A model generated the notes under the pieces. That model was not told the origin of the DNA, did not search any database, and worked only from the letters and a program-made list of their open reading frames with translations. The position numbers were made by a program, and so were the translations under genes. Positions 24,487-33,056 of a stretch of DNA of 44,967 nt are shown here, in pieces (position 1 is the stretch's first letter; the number at the start of each line of letters is the position of its first letter). This DNA is from Chloroflexi bacterium RBG_16_56_11. Its GTDB lineage: Bacteria; Chloroflexota; Dehalococcoidia; Dehalococcoidales; RBG-16-60-22. The stretch spans positions 19,547 to 64,513 of the forward strand of contig MGNQ01000009.1 in NCBI GenBank assembly GCA_001796865.1, written 5' to 3'.

Positions 24487-26184
24487 CTAGCACCCCTCCT
24501 TTTTTGCGGCTTCGGCGATAAAGGCCGGCGTCAAAGGCCGGCCGTCGAATCTCAGGATTTTTCCGCTGACATCCCGTCCGGTCTCCGTCTTAATCAGCCG
24601 GGCGAGCTGGCCCGTAGCGTTGCTTTCGATGACGTAGGTGTTTGTCGCCACGCCGAGAACATCCGAGACAGCCGCGGTGGGGAACGGCCAGAGCTCATTG
24701 AGCTGGAGCATGTTCACGCTCCTCCCTTCCCGGCGCAGGATGTCCACCGCCTCCTGGATGGCGCCGCCGGTGCTTCCCCAGCCGATGAGTGATGTCTCGG
24801 CCTTCTTTCGACCGTACGTAAACGGCCGGCTGATTTCCTGTTTCAACCCCACCATCTTGCGCAATCTCTTCTGGACCTGCGCCGTCCTGGTGGCGGCGTC
24901 CTCGGTGAGGTGTCCCGCCTCATCGTGCTCATCGCAGTCCGTGACCACCAGCGCCCGGCTCAGGCCCGGGAAGGCCCGGGGAGAAACGCCCGACTTCGTG
25001 ACCTCGTGCCGCCGGTATTTCTCCGGCGCCCCCTCACCCCGGTAGATCAGGCCGCGCTCGATGTTCACCCCGCCGATTTCGAACGGCTCGACGGTCGCGT
25101 AGGAGGTCGCCAGGTGGTGGTCGGTCAGGATAATCACCGGAAGCTGGTACTTCTCCGCCCAGTTGAAGGCCCGTATCGTCACCCCGAACGCGTCCTCGAC
25201 GTTCCTTGGCGCCAGCACCGCCCTGGGAAAATCCCCGTGGTGAGCGTGGAGCACGAACTGAAGGTCGCCCTGCTCTGTCCGGGTGGGCAGTCCCACGGCC
25301 GGTCCCGGGCGCTGCGCGTCAATCATTACCACCGGGGTCTCGGTGATTCCGGCCAGGCCCAGCCCTTCGACCATCAGGCAGAAGCCGCTACCGGAAGTGG
25401 CCGTCATCGCCCGCACGCCGGCGTAACCCGCCCCGATGGTCATGTTTACCGCGGCGATTTCGTCCTCGGCGTGTACCATCACGATACCCAGCTCTCCCGA
25501 TTTGGCTGCCAGGTACTCCATGATGGAGCCGGCCGGCGTCATGGGGTAAGCCGCCATGAATTTGCATCCCGCGGCGATAGCCCCCAGGCATATCGCGTCG
25601 TTACCGGTAAGCAGCATCCGGCGGCCCGTGACCACGGTCTTCAGGGCACGCCGTTTTCCGGCATAGCCCTTCATCACGTGCTCGTAGCCCGCCCTGGCGG
25701 CGGCGATGTTGCCCTCGGCGACCTTGCCCTCGCGGAAATACCCGGACAGGACGATATCCAGCATCGCCGGGTCGTAGTCTATCAGCGCCAGCGCCGCCCC
25801 GAGGGCGACGGTATTGGCCATGAGCCTCTCGCCGGCCAGTTTTTCCAGCGGCACACTGAAAAGCCGCTTATCCGCCCCGGCGTCGGCTATTGTCTCGCCG
25901 TCGTAAATCGCCACCCCGCCTGCAGCCAGCTCTGGCAGGTGCAGGTCGATAGTCTCTTTATTGAGCGCCACCAGTATATCCACATCTTCCCTGACCGCTC
26001 CCACCCTGCCGTCCTTAATCCTGGCCCGGAAGAAGTTGTGGCCGCCCCTTATCCTCGATTCGTAGTCCTGGTCAGCGAAGACATGATAGCCGGCGCGGGA
26101 CATCGCCTTGGCCAGCAGGAACCCCGCTGACTGCACTCCCTGGCCCGCCTCGCCCCCCACCAGAAAGTTGATATCGACGGGCAT
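24487..26184 (-). CDS. korA: 2-oxoacid:ferredoxin oxidoreductase, fused gamma-alpha subunit
   Basis: This 565-residue protein begins with a gamma-type domain (residues 1 to about 185; FLVGGEAGQGVQSAGFLLAKA, SRIRGGHNFFRARI), fused to the pyrimidine-binding alpha domain (GNDAICLGAIAAGCKFMAAYPMTP, split here as GNDAICLGAIAAGC and AYPMTPAGSI). A C-terminal transketolase-like portion contains IGWGSTGGAIQEAV. This gamma-alpha fusion is common in KorA/VorB-like enzymes of anaerobes. It works with the beta subunit downstream; no separate ferredoxin-like delta subunit is encoded next to them, so electrons probably pass to a free ferredoxin. GAGAGG precedes the ATG. Confidence 0.9.
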   Translation of the reverse strand: MPVDINFLVGGEAGQGVQSAGFLLAKAMSRAGYHVFADQDYESRIRGGHNFFRARIKDGRVGAVREDVDILVALNKETIDLHLPELAAGGVAIYDGETIADAGADKRLFSVPLEKLAGERLMANTVALGAALALIDYDPAMLDIVLSGYFREGKVAEGNIAAARAGYEHVMKGYAGKRRALKTVVTGRRMLLTGNDAICLGAIAAGCKFMAAYPMTPAGSIMEYLAAKSGELGIVMVHAEDEIAAVNMTIGAGYAGVRAMTATSGSGFCLMVEGLGLAGITETPVVMIDAQRPGPAVGLPTRTEQGDLQFVLHAHHGDFPRAVLAPRNVEDAFGVTIRAFNWAEKYQLPVIILTDHHLATSYATVEPFEIGGVNIERGLIYRGEGAPEKYRRHEVTKSGVSPRAFPGLSRALVVTDCDEHDEAGHLTEDAATRTAQVQKRLRKMVGLKQEISRPFTYGRKKAETSLIGWGSTGGAIQEAVDILRREGRSVNMLQLNELWPFPTAAVSDVLGVATNTYVIESNATGQLARLIKTETGRDVSGKILRFDGRPLTPAFIAEAAKKEGC

Positions 26185-26216
26185 GATTTACCTCTCTTGC
26201 TGATTTTTGCCTTCTG

Positions 26217-26606
26217 TCATTGCACGATGACTTTCCCCGTCATCGTCGGATGGAAACCGCAATGGTAGGTGAAGGTCCCTTTCACCGCAAAGGTGTGGCT
26301 GAAATTATCGCCTCCGGACAGGCTGCCGCTATCGAACGAACCGTCGTCGGCGGTCACCGTGTGGGTGACACCGTCGTTATTGCGCCAGGTCACCATTGTT
26401 CCCGCCGTCACGGTAAGAGTCGCCGGACGGAAAGCCTGTCCCTGCATCGTGACCTCGGTACCGGCGGCCCCCGCCGGAGGGGTCGTCCCGGTAGTACCGG
26501 TGTCGGAATAGGAGCTGCAGGAAACTCCCCACGTTGAAATAATCACCATAAAGAGGCATATCACGTACGCCGCTGGTTTTTTACTTTTTTTCTGAAACCC
26601 TGACAT
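26217..26606 (-). CDS. Cupredoxin (plastocyanin-like) lipoprotein
   Basis: This 129-residue secreted protein has a basic N-terminus and a hydrophobic stretch YVICLFMVIISTWGVSC, where the cysteine fits a lipobox, followed by a Thr/Gly/Pro linker. The rest is one blue-copper domain: the first ligand is the His in DGVTHTVTAD, and the others are Cys, His and Met in TYHCGFHPTMTGKVIV. It would be an anchored type-1 copper electron carrier. AGGTG lies before ATG 26606; the frame is open from further upstream, but that part lacks signal-peptide character. Peroxidase and a second lipoprotein follow on the same strand. Confidence 0.87.
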   Translation of the reverse strand: MSGFQKKSKKPAAYVICLFMVIISTWGVSCSSYSDTGTTGTTPPAGAAGTEVTMQGQAFRPATLTVTAGTMVTWRNNDGVTHTVTADDGSFDSGSLSGGDNFSHTFAVKGTFTYHCGFHPTMTGKVIVQ

Positions 26607-26669
26607 CTTGACACCTCTTCGAGAATAGTCCGCAGCCAGATTGACTCGGGAAATGATCATTTCCGGGGG

Positions 26670-27185
26670 CTAGCCGGCTACTTTCTTCAGAGCCTGGATG
26701 GCCTTGTCGTAGTCCGGTGGCTGGCCGACCTCCGGCACGTACTCGACGTAGCGGATGACATCGTCGCGGTCGATGATAAAGATGGCCCGGGAAAGCAGGC
26801 GCATGTCTTTGATGAGCACGCCGTAAGCCTGTCCGAAGGACGCGTCGCGGTGGTCCGATAGCGTTTTCAGGTTGGCGATGTTATGGGCGCCGCAATACCT
26901 GGCCTGGGCGAAAGGCAGGTCCATGCTGATGGTGTACATCACGATATCCTTGAACTTGGCCGCCTCCGCCTCGAACCGCTGTGTCTGGAGGTCGCAGACG
27001 GACGTATCCAGGGAATGCACCACACTAAGCAGGCGCACCTTGCCGCGACTCTGCGCCAGCGATATCTCGTTGAACTCTATACCCAGCAGGTTGAACGCCG
27101 GTGCCTTCTGTCCAACCTTTATCTCTGTGCCGGCCAGTATATGAATTTTGCCTCCCCGGGTCACCGTCCTTTTCGTTTCAGCCAT
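26670..27185 (-). CDS. tpx: Thiol peroxidase (Tpx-type peroxiredoxin)
   Basis: This 171-residue peroxiredoxin has the Tpx start (GGKIHILAGTEIKVGQKAPAF, split here as VGQKAPAFNLL), the peroxidatic cysteine in SLDTSVCDLQTQRF and the resolving cysteine in FAQARYCGAHNI. SRAIFIIDRDDVIRYVEYV forms the late strands. It reduces hydrogen peroxide and organic peroxides using thioredoxin. The length matches Tpx (165-175). Its location between two secreted proteins suggests a small redox-stress group. Confidence 0.93.
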   Translation of the reverse strand: MAETKRTVTRGGKIHILAGTEIKVGQKAPAFNLLGIEFNEISLAQSRGKVRLLSVVHSLDTSVCDLQTQRFEAEAAKFKDIVMYTISMDLPFAQARYCGAHNIANLKTLSDHRDASFGQAYGVLIKDMRLLSRAIFIIDRDDVIRYVEYVPEVGQPPDYDKAIQALKKVAG

Positions 27186-27195
27186 CTTTACCCTC

Positions 27196-27555
27196 CTATT
27201 GCATTACGAAACTTGTCGTCTTGTCATTCACGTTCACGGTGTAGGTCACCCCGGATGTGAAGTCCGTCCCCAGGTTGACGTTTTGCTCGAAATATCCGTA
27301 GACCTGCGTGCAAACGGCCTCCCGGGGTCGCTCGTTGGTTACCGTAATCTTTACGGTGTTTCCGCCGCGCTCCGTCTTCAGCTCGTGGAACCTGGTGCAG
27401 CCGTCGGGCAGGCCTCCCTGGATATAGACGAAGACCTGCGGCGGAGCCGACTCGGCGATGTTTACCGTGACTTCGTGTATGGGCGAAGGTTTAATCTCTA
27501 TTTCCTCGCCCGAAGTGCCGGACTGGCAGCCCGTGAAAAGCGAAATCAGCAGCAC
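27196..27555 (-). CDS. Hypothetical lipoprotein with unusually short N-terminus
   Basis: This protein of about 119 residues starts at GTG with LLISLFTGCQSG, a lipobox-like LFTGC, but the hydrophobic segment is only about eight residues and no basic n-region precedes it. Upstream the same frame stays open for over 30 codons (including RRR just before the GTG) but contains no ATG, GTG or TTG. The mature part is a small beta-rich domain with two cysteines. I recognise no family. The N-terminus may have been lost by a frameshift or a sequencing error. It starts 10 bp upstream of the thiol peroxidase gene. Confidence 0.6.
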   Translation of the reverse strand: MLLISLFTGCQSGTSGEEIEIKPSPIHEVTVNIAESAPPQVFVYIQGGLPDGCTRFHELKTERGGNTVKITVTNERPREAVCTQVYGYFEQNVNLGTDFTSGVTYTVNVNDKTTSFVMQ

Positions 27556-27664
27556 GCCGTCGCGCCGCCGCTGAGCCGATTTATCGCTAGTCCATGGGTC
27601 ATGCGAACAACTCCGGTAGAGATAGCATGTACCCTGAGATTGTAATCGGCAGGCAATGGAATAG

Positions 27665-27695
27665 TTATAAAATGTTACAGAAAAAAATTACAAAA
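27665..27695 (-). promoter_or_regulatory. Probable promoter of the lipoprotein-tpx-cupredoxin group
   Basis: On the minus strand TTGTAA is followed after about 17-18 bp by TTATAAC, in a clearly AT-rich stretch within GC-rich surroundings. It lies about 100 bp upstream of the GTG at 27555. Box boundaries are approximate. Confidence 0.4.
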
Positions 27696-27752
27696 CTATG
27701 ACATTTTTGGTAAGGAGAGTTGCAGATAAGTTAGGTCTGCCGCGGGGAAATA

Positions 27753-27776
27753 GGCGCCGGTATCAATACCGGCGCC
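27753..27776. repeat. Perfect 11-bp inverted repeat spanning the stop of the transglutaminase gene
   Basis: GGCGCCGGTAT (27753-27763) and ATACCGGCGCC (27766-27776) are exact reverse complements with a 2-nt spacer. The stop codon (27763-27765) lies in the loop, so the hairpin forms from the last codons and the first untranslated bases. No T-run follows on the minus strand. It may stabilise the mRNA end or slow RNA polymerase rather than act as a classic terminator. Confidence 0.55.
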
Positions 27777-30096
27777 GATGGAAGAGTATACTGTAGAGCC
27801 CCAGTTTGGTGAGAATCGCATCAAAAATACGGCACCGCGCTTTTAGTAGCTCCGCCTCTTCGAACAGCCCCAGTCTGCCTCTTCGTCCGAACTGGTTTTC
27901 CGTATAGACACGGGCGACGTGGTTGAAGTAGCTAGCTTGCTCGGGGAAGACCGCGGCCAGCTCCGCGGCATACTCCATGGGCGTCTGCTGGGGCTTCGGT
28001 CCCAGCTTAATCATCTCGGCGGCGCTGCACATCCTGGCGTAGACCAGGGTGGCCAGCGTCGACCTCTCGACGTGCCAGAGCCAGCGGTAATATGACCGTC
28101 GTATGAGCAGCACCGGCGATACTATGAGAAGGATGGCCAGAAACCCGCCGATAACGATAAGCAAGCCCCTTCCAAGCTCGTCGGCGAAAGGCACCGGCCC
28201 GAGCCGGAACTCAGGAGTCTCTTCCGCGGCCGGTGGGGTGGTGCCATCAGCCGGCGGCGGAGTTATGCCGTATATTCCCAGCGTCTGCCAGATGTCCCAT
28301 TGCGGCAGGCTGGCGATGGTGTCGCCGGATATCCAGGGCGTCTCGATGGGCACCTCGCTGCTCGGGCTTTCCGAGCCTCCCGGTGTCGCCTCGACATCCA
28401 CCCACCCGTAGCCCGGAAAATATACCTGGGGCCAGGCATGGTAGAACTTATCGCGTAGCAGGTATTCCCCGGGATTTTCACCCGGTTCACCGGGGAGATA
28501 GCCGACAGCGAGCCTGGTGGGTACGCCCACGGAACGCAGCATCACCGCCATGGCCGAGGCGAAATGAACGCAGAAGCCGGATTTCTGCGTGGTCAGGAAA
28601 TATTCGACGGTGTCCCTCCCGGCGGGCGCGGCCTTCGCGTCGAGGTTATAGGACAAACGCGAAAGGTATCTATCTATGGCCACCACCTTGTCATAAGGTG
28701 AAACCGCCGCGGACGTCACGCTCGCTGCCAGGCGGCGTATCCTGTCGGGAAAATCCGGCGGCAACCGGAGGTAGTCCGGCGACATGTTTGGTGGATAGTC
28801 CATCGATGCCCCGGCCAGACCCCCGGGATTGTTCTCGGCGATGGTGGCGGTCACGGAGTACCGTTCGCCGGAGGCCAGCACCCTCGGCGAGGAGATACCG
28901 ACGATATCACCGCTACTCACCCGCACCAGCGCCGGCATATCGGCCGATATGAAGCTGCCCCCGTTGAGCAAAATGTCCGTTTTTATCTGTGTCTCTACGG
29001 AATAGGTAATCGCGTTTCGGCCTGACACCGGGCTCGCCCCACCCCATGGCTCGCCCTGCCCCAGGACGTAGTCAGATACCGCGCTGTTCTCCCATCCGTT
29101 AGCGGTATAGGTGTCATAAACATGTACCTGCCAGTAAGAAGGCTGGTCAGACCTCACGATGAAATCTACCTGGTCGCCGCGGTGCCACCCTTCCCCGAAT
29201 TCCAGGTCCTGAAGCGTATTGGTCGTGCTGAGGGGCTGCTTCGAAGGCACCGTGCTGAAAAAATTCAGGCTTGATTCTTCGATGTTCCTCTTCCAGAGCG
29301 TCCTGGCGGCAATCATCGTTTGAAGCTGGGAAATCCTCGCCTGCGGCATTACCCAGGCGATGGAGCCGGCCACGATAACCGTGCACAACAACGATACCGT
29401 GAGATACATCCAGAAACGCCGTGGATAGCTGGAGCCGGGTAAAGAGAGGTGCTGCCACCGGGCGATGCGCGTCTGGACGATTAAAAAAATAGCCGCGAAG
29501 AAATAGAGACCGAAGAAGAAGAAATACCGGGAAGGCAGGTTGCTCAGGTTCACCAGGACAACCACCGTCCCCAGGCAGGCTCCGACCCAGGCATTCTGCC
29601 TCCGCAAAAGGTACCACGTGGCCGCGTAGCCGACCACCCAGGTCAAAAACACGATGAATAATACGAATCCGGCAGTCTCGGCGCCGGGCAACGGCGACGC
29701 CGCCGGCTGCCAAGAGTTACGGATAACCTCGAGCAGCTGTGTGAGCCCCGCTGCTCCCGTCGCTTTCGGTAGCGTGAGATATACCTGCCAGGCCGTCACC
29801 AGTCCGCCGGCGACCAGCCCCAGCAGATGGGACACCAGGCCCGGTAAACGACTCCAGACCAGCAACCCGGAGACCGCCACGGCCAGAGAAAGGACCAGCG
29901 TCAGCGAAGGCTGCGGATTAATCCAGTGGGCCCGCTCTATGGAGAGCACGGCTATCTCCAGGGTCACCCACAGCAGTCCGATATTCAGCCAGGTTTGCCA
30001 GCGGCGCAGCCGTGTCCGGAAGTCCGCCGCGAGCTCCTTGAGTCGGGGTGTGCCCCGCCCGGGATTCCCGGCCTTTTTGCTTTGACTGGTGCCCAA
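27763..30096 (-). CDS. TgpA-like membrane transglutaminase
   Basis: This 777-residue protein has a membrane N-terminal half (several helices within residues 1 to about 260, DUF3488/TgpA-like), an extracytoplasmic domain (about 270-620) and a further transmembrane helix (LLIVIGGFLAILLIVSPVLL near 660). The transglutaminase core has the triad Cys in KSGFCVHFASAMAVMLRSVG, His in YHAWPQVYFPGYG and Asp in WVDVEATPGG. A C-terminal DUF4129-like cytoplasmic tail follows. The role is probably cell-surface protein modification or proteolysis. It is the last gene of a MoxR-DUF58-TgpA operon, a recurring bacterial set, and starts 3 bp after the DUF58 stop. Confidence 0.9.
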   Translation of the reverse strand: MGTSQSKKAGNPGRGTPRLKELAADFRTRLRRWQTWLNIGLLWVTLEIAVLSIERAHWINPQPSLTLVLSLAVAVSGLLVWSRLPGLVSHLLGLVAGGLVTAWQVYLTLPKATGAAGLTQLLEVIRNSWQPAASPLPGAETAGFVLFIVFLTWVVGYAATWYLLRRQNAWVGACLGTVVVLVNLSNLPSRYFFFFGLYFFAAIFLIVQTRIARWQHLSLPGSSYPRRFWMYLTVSLLCTVIVAGSIAWVMPQARISQLQTMIAARTLWKRNIEESSLNFFSTVPSKQPLSTTNTLQDLEFGEGWHRGDQVDFIVRSDQPSYWQVHVYDTYTANGWENSAVSDYVLGQGEPWGGASPVSGRNAITYSVETQIKTDILLNGGSFISADMPALVRVSSGDIVGISSPRVLASGERYSVTATIAENNPGGLAGASMDYPPNMSPDYLRLPPDFPDRIRRLAASVTSAAVSPYDKVVAIDRYLSRLSYNLDAKAAPAGRDTVEYFLTTQKSGFCVHFASAMAVMLRSVGVPTRLAVGYLPGEPGENPGEYLLRDKFYHAWPQVYFPGYGWVDVEATPGGSESPSSEVPIETPWISGDTIASLPQWDIWQTLGIYGITPPPADGTTPPAAEETPEFRLGPVPFADELGRGLLIVIGGFLAILLIVSPVLLIRRSYYRWLWHVERSTLATLVYARMCSAAEMIKLGPKPQQTPMEYAAELAAVFPEQASYFNHVARVYTENQFGRRGRLGLFEEAELLKARCRIFDAILTKLGLYSILFHRRRY

Positions 30097-30099
30097 TTT

Positions 30100-31338
30100 C
30101 TAGCCTCCGATCCCCGTGTACTGAGTTTGTGCCGCGAACAGGCGGCTGTCCAGCGCCCGCGATATCCTCATCCCCCGCTCGATTGTATATACGTGCAGGC
30201 CGTTGGCGGCGAGGATACGCGCCATGTCCGTCGCCGGAGTCCCGCCGCCGAAGCTGAGGGCATCCAGAAGGATGGCCGTGACGATGACGCCACGACTGAT
30301 GTAGCGGCGTAAAGGCGCCGCGATTTCCTGGTCCCGGGAAGGCATGATGATAATGACCGCCGAGCCCGGCTCGAGATTTTCCGCCTCCAGGTTCAGCAGG
30401 GTCTCGATCCTGACATGCCCGACCGCCTTCATCAGGGCCAGGGCGTGCATCAGGTGCTGCATCTGCGCTTCTCCGGTCTCCGGCAGGTAAAGATGAGGCC
30501 GGTCACTGGAAGCTATCATGCCCACGCGCTTCCCGCCTTCCAGGTATTTCTTCGTCAGTGAAGCGGCGATAGTGATACCGTATTCCTCGGTGCTCTCTTC
30601 GCCCTCCCCGGCGTGGGGCTCCTGCTGCATGTCCAGGACGATCCAGATGTATTTGAACGCGTAGTTGGAGCGGTCGGGGTCGAACTCCTTGACCATGAGC
30701 TTGCCGGAGTGCGCCGTGGACTGCCAGTGGATATGTCGCAGGCTGTCCCCGCTGGTGTATTCACGCACCCGGGAGACACTCGGGCCTGCCTCGCTGGCCA
30801 TCCACCGGCGGGGACTGGACCCCGGTTCCTGGCGGGGCAGGGCCTGGAAAAACGGCAGGTCTACCGTCGCCGGATAAACGACCACATCTTGCGGCTCGCC
30901 GAGCTTCCGGTTTACCGGGAAAAAGCCCAGGGGGTCGGTAACGCTGGCCGTGAAGGCGCCCACGTGATATTGCCCCCGTTTCCGGCACGGAGCGCTGGCA
31001 TACCAGGTATGCGACCCCCTCGAAGGGAGATTAAACGCCGTCACGTTCCCGTAGCCGGGTAAGTCGGTCTCCTCGTGCGCCTCGATTACAGGTGTGGGTA
31101 TCCGGGAGCGGTTGGAAACGGTGAACTCCTGCTTGATGACATCGCCGACGTAGCAGCTCTCGGGCACCTTTTTCGCCCGCCCGTCAACGCCGCGGACGCT
31201 GAAGCGTGTCCACAGGTAATTCAGCAACAGGACGACCACGAAAAAAATGAAGAACCGCCACAGCAGGCCGAAACCGCCGGCCAGGGCGGCGGCGAGGATG
31301 AGAAGAGAGATGATAATCAACGCCAGGCGGGTCTTCAT
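30100..31338 (-). CDS. DUF58 domain protein
   Basis: This 412-residue protein has two N-terminal transmembrane helices (LALIIISLLILAAALAGGFG and WRFFIFFVVVLLLNYLW), then a beta-rich extracytoplasmic-looking region, and the DUF58 motif YTSGDSLRHIHWQSTAHSG followed by LMVKEFD. The C-terminal part resembles a von Willebrand A-like fold. DUF58 proteins pair with MoxR ATPases, which act on VWA-type partners. It sits between moxR and the transglutaminase gene with gaps of 37 and 3 bp. Confidence 0.92.
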   Translation of the reverse strand: MKTRLALIIISLLILAAALAGGFGLLWRFFIFFVVVLLLNYLWTRFSVRGVDGRAKKVPESCYVGDVIKQEFTVSNRSRIPTPVIEAHEETDLPGYGNVTAFNLPSRGSHTWYASAPCRKRGQYHVGAFTASVTDPLGFFPVNRKLGEPQDVVVYPATVDLPFFQALPRQEPGSSPRRWMASEAGPSVSRVREYTSGDSLRHIHWQSTAHSGKLMVKEFDPDRSNYAFKYIWIVLDMQQEPHAGEGEESTEEYGITIAASLTKKYLEGGKRVGMIASSDRPHLYLPETGEAQMQHLMHALALMKAVGHVRIETLLNLEAENLEPGSAVIIIMPSRDQEIAAPLRRYISRGVIVTAILLDALSFGGGTPATDMARILAANGLHVYTIERGMRISRALDSRLFAAQTQYTGIGG

Positions 31339-31375
31339 AAGCTTCCTTGAAAAAACCGGTTCCGGGGGCTTTCTT

Positions 31376-32350
31376 CTAGCCGGACTTCCTCCGCGAAGGT
31401 ACTGCGCCGGGGACCGGGATGGTGTCCAGGATATCGGTTATCGCCGACTTTCCGTTCTTGCTATGGGACGGGCCCTGTGACGATAGTAGCGACCGGTGGG
31501 CCAGGGCCGGCCCGGCCAGGGCCTTCACGTCGTCAGGCAGGACGAAGTCGCGTCCCTCGAGCAGGGCGCGGGCCTGGGCCGTCCGGAAAAGGGCCAGCGA
31601 GCCCCGCGGTGACGACCCCAGGTATATCGACGGGTGGCGCCGCGTTGCCTCCACCAGTGTTACGATATAGTTTTTCACGAGGTCGTCGACATATATTTGC
31701 TTTACCGTTTCCTGGAGGGTTACGACATCTTCAGCGTTGACCACATGGTCTATTTGTTCGATGGGATGGATGTATTGCTGCCGTTCTATGATGGCGATTT
31801 CCTCGGTCAGGCTGGGATAGCCGATATTTATCCGCAGCAGGAACCGGTCGAGCTGCGATTCCGGCAGCGGGAACGTGCCCTCGTACTCAATCGGGTTCTG
31901 GGTAGCCAGAACGTGGAACGGCGCGGGCATCTTTCGGGTGACCCCGTCGACGGTCAGTTGCCGCTCTTCCATGGCCTCCAGCAAAGCCGACTGCACCTTC
32001 GGCGTGGCCCGGTTTATTTCATCGGCCAGCACCACCTGAGCAATTATCGGGCCCGGGTGAAACTCGAAATCACTGATTTTCTGGTTATATATCGAGACGC
32101 CCGTAATATCGCCCGGCAGCATGTCCGGCGTGAACTGCAGCCGCTTGAAGCTGCAGTGAATCGATTTCGCCAGGCTCCGCGCCAGCATCGTCTTGCCCAC
32201 TCCCGGGGCGTCCTCGATGAGGAGATGCCCGTTGCTTATCAGGGCAATCACCGCCAGCTGCACCGCCTCGGTCTTGCCGACCATGACTTTCTCGACGTTA
32301 CGAATGATTTTCTCGGCCAGTTCCCTGGCCCTGTTGATATCGTTCTCCAA
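31376..32350 (-). CDS. MoxR-family AAA+ ATPase
   Basis: This 324-residue AAA+ protein has Walker A in EDAPGVGKTMLARSLA, Walker B in VVLADEINRATPKVQSALLEAMEE, sensor 1 in LATQNPIEYEGTFPLPESQLDRF and the late LGSSPRGSLALFR motif, all standard for MoxR. It probably acts as a chaperone that remodels or activates the DUF58 partner. It is the first gene of the leftward triad. Confidence 0.94.
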   Translation of the reverse strand: MENDINRARELAEKIIRNVEKVMVGKTEAVQLAVIALISNGHLLIEDAPGVGKTMLARSLAKSIHCSFKRLQFTPDMLPGDITGVSIYNQKISDFEFHPGPIIAQVVLADEINRATPKVQSALLEAMEERQLTVDGVTRKMPAPFHVLATQNPIEYEGTFPLPESQLDRFLLRINIGYPSLTEEIAIIERQQYIHPIEQIDHVVNAEDVVTLQETVKQIYVDDLVKNYIVTLVEATRRHPSIYLGSSPRGSLALFRTAQARALLEGRDFVLPDDVKALAGPALAHRSLLSSQGPSHSKNGKSAITDILDTIPVPGAVPSRRKSG

Positions 32351-32512
32351 TGTTTCCTGCTCCCCTGGGGCTCCCGGAAATACTCGGTTTTTACTTCCCC
32401 TAATTCGATTGTATCACAATAAAAAATCGCCCACAAAAAATAGTTTTTACATTGCGTGAATCAATGTTTCTGGGAAATATTTCACCAGTCATTTACAGTC
32501 TTAATAAAACGT

Positions 32513-32538
32513 CAGGCCCGGCTTTGACACCGGGCCTG
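32513..32538. terminator. Bidirectional intrinsic terminator
   Basis: CAGGCCCGG (32513-32521) and CCGGGCCTG (32530-32538) form a perfect 9-bp GC-rich stem with an 8-nt loop. On the plus strand GCTTTTTT follows; on the minus strand ACGTTTTATT follows. It lies 24 bp past the stop of the zinc-ribbon gene, so it most likely ends that short transcript. Confidence 0.78.
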
Positions 32539-32561
32539 GCTTTTTTCCGCACCGGGCCTTG

Positions 32562-32729
32562 TTACTTGCCGTCTTCCGTTAACGCGTGTTTCTTTTGTTC
32601 GTAGATTACCTGCAGGTCGCGCAGGAAAGCGCATTGCAGGCACTCCTCATACCAGCCGTTATAGTCCTTATCGATATAGAGGTTCCCGCCGCACTTCGGG
32701 CAGCGCCTGTTTGAAGTCGTTTTCCCCAT
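32562..32729 (-). CDS. 55-residue zinc-ribbon protein
   Basis: This small gene encodes MGKTTSNRRCPKCGGNLYI, then a short linker with DKDYNGWYEECLQC, and a charged helical tail ending LTEDGK. Cys10, Cys13, Cys30 and Cys33 form two CxxC knuckles 16 residues apart, a classic rubredoxin-like or zinc-ribbon fold. GGAGG lies 10 nt before the ATG. A consensus promoter with a CIRCE-like operator lies upstream and an intrinsic terminator downstream, so this is a complete monocistronic unit. The function is unknown; zinc-ribbon proteins under heat-shock control often relate to redox or protein quality control. Confidence 0.82.
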   Translation of the reverse strand: MGKTTSNRRCPKCGGNLYIDKDYNGWYEECLQCAFLRDLQVIYEQKKHALTEDGK

Positions 32730-32748
32730 ATCAGTATGGCCTCCTTTC

Positions 32749-32762
32749 CCTGTTTAAACAGG
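32749..32762. repeat. 14-bp perfect palindrome in the zinc-ribbon gene leader
   Basis: CCTGTTTAAACAGG is its own reverse complement. It lies 20 bp upstream of the start codon, next to the Shine-Dalgarno, and could be a second operator or a small hairpin that affects ribosome access. Confidence 0.4.
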
Positions 32763-32777
32763 CCTTACATCTTGATA

Positions 32778-32804
32778 TTAGCAGTCTCACCTGCCGACTG
32801 CTAA
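32778..32804. promoter_or_regulatory. CIRCE-like operator (putative HrcA site)
   Basis: TTAGCAGTC (32778-32786), a 9-bp spacer and GACTGCTAA (32796-32804) form a perfect inverted repeat. The established CIRCE element bound by the heat-shock repressor HrcA is TTAGCACTC-N9-GAGTGCTAA, so this matches 16 of 18 arm positions with identical spacing; the one change per arm is symmetrical. It covers the start point of the promoter described next. Confidence 0.8.
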
Positions 32805-32808
32805 CTAT

Positions 32809-32837
32809 ATTGTAGGCACGTTCGCCCGGTTTGTCAA
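32809..32837 (-). promoter_or_regulatory. Consensus sigma-70 promoter for the zinc-ribbon gene
   Basis: On the minus strand TTGACA (32837-32832) is followed after 17 bp by TACAAT (32814-32809). The CIRCE-like operator begins 4 bp after the -10 box. The gene-free stretch 32730-33056 otherwise shows only low-complexity C-rich sequence. Confidence 0.8.
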
Positions 32838-33056
32838 TACCCCCCGTCACGTTTTGAGCACACTTTTTAAATACTCTGAAAACGAATCGCGCCAGCCTGG
32901 TTTCGCTTCGTTTCCCACCCAGCCAGGGATATCCATGAACTGGAAACGCAAGGCCACCGGGGAGTTATTCCAGCCTGGCATGAAAAATCCACCCCCTCCC
33001 AACACACGCCATCCGTCAGGCTTGAGAGCGCCAGTCTGCCGGTTAAAACAGGCAGG

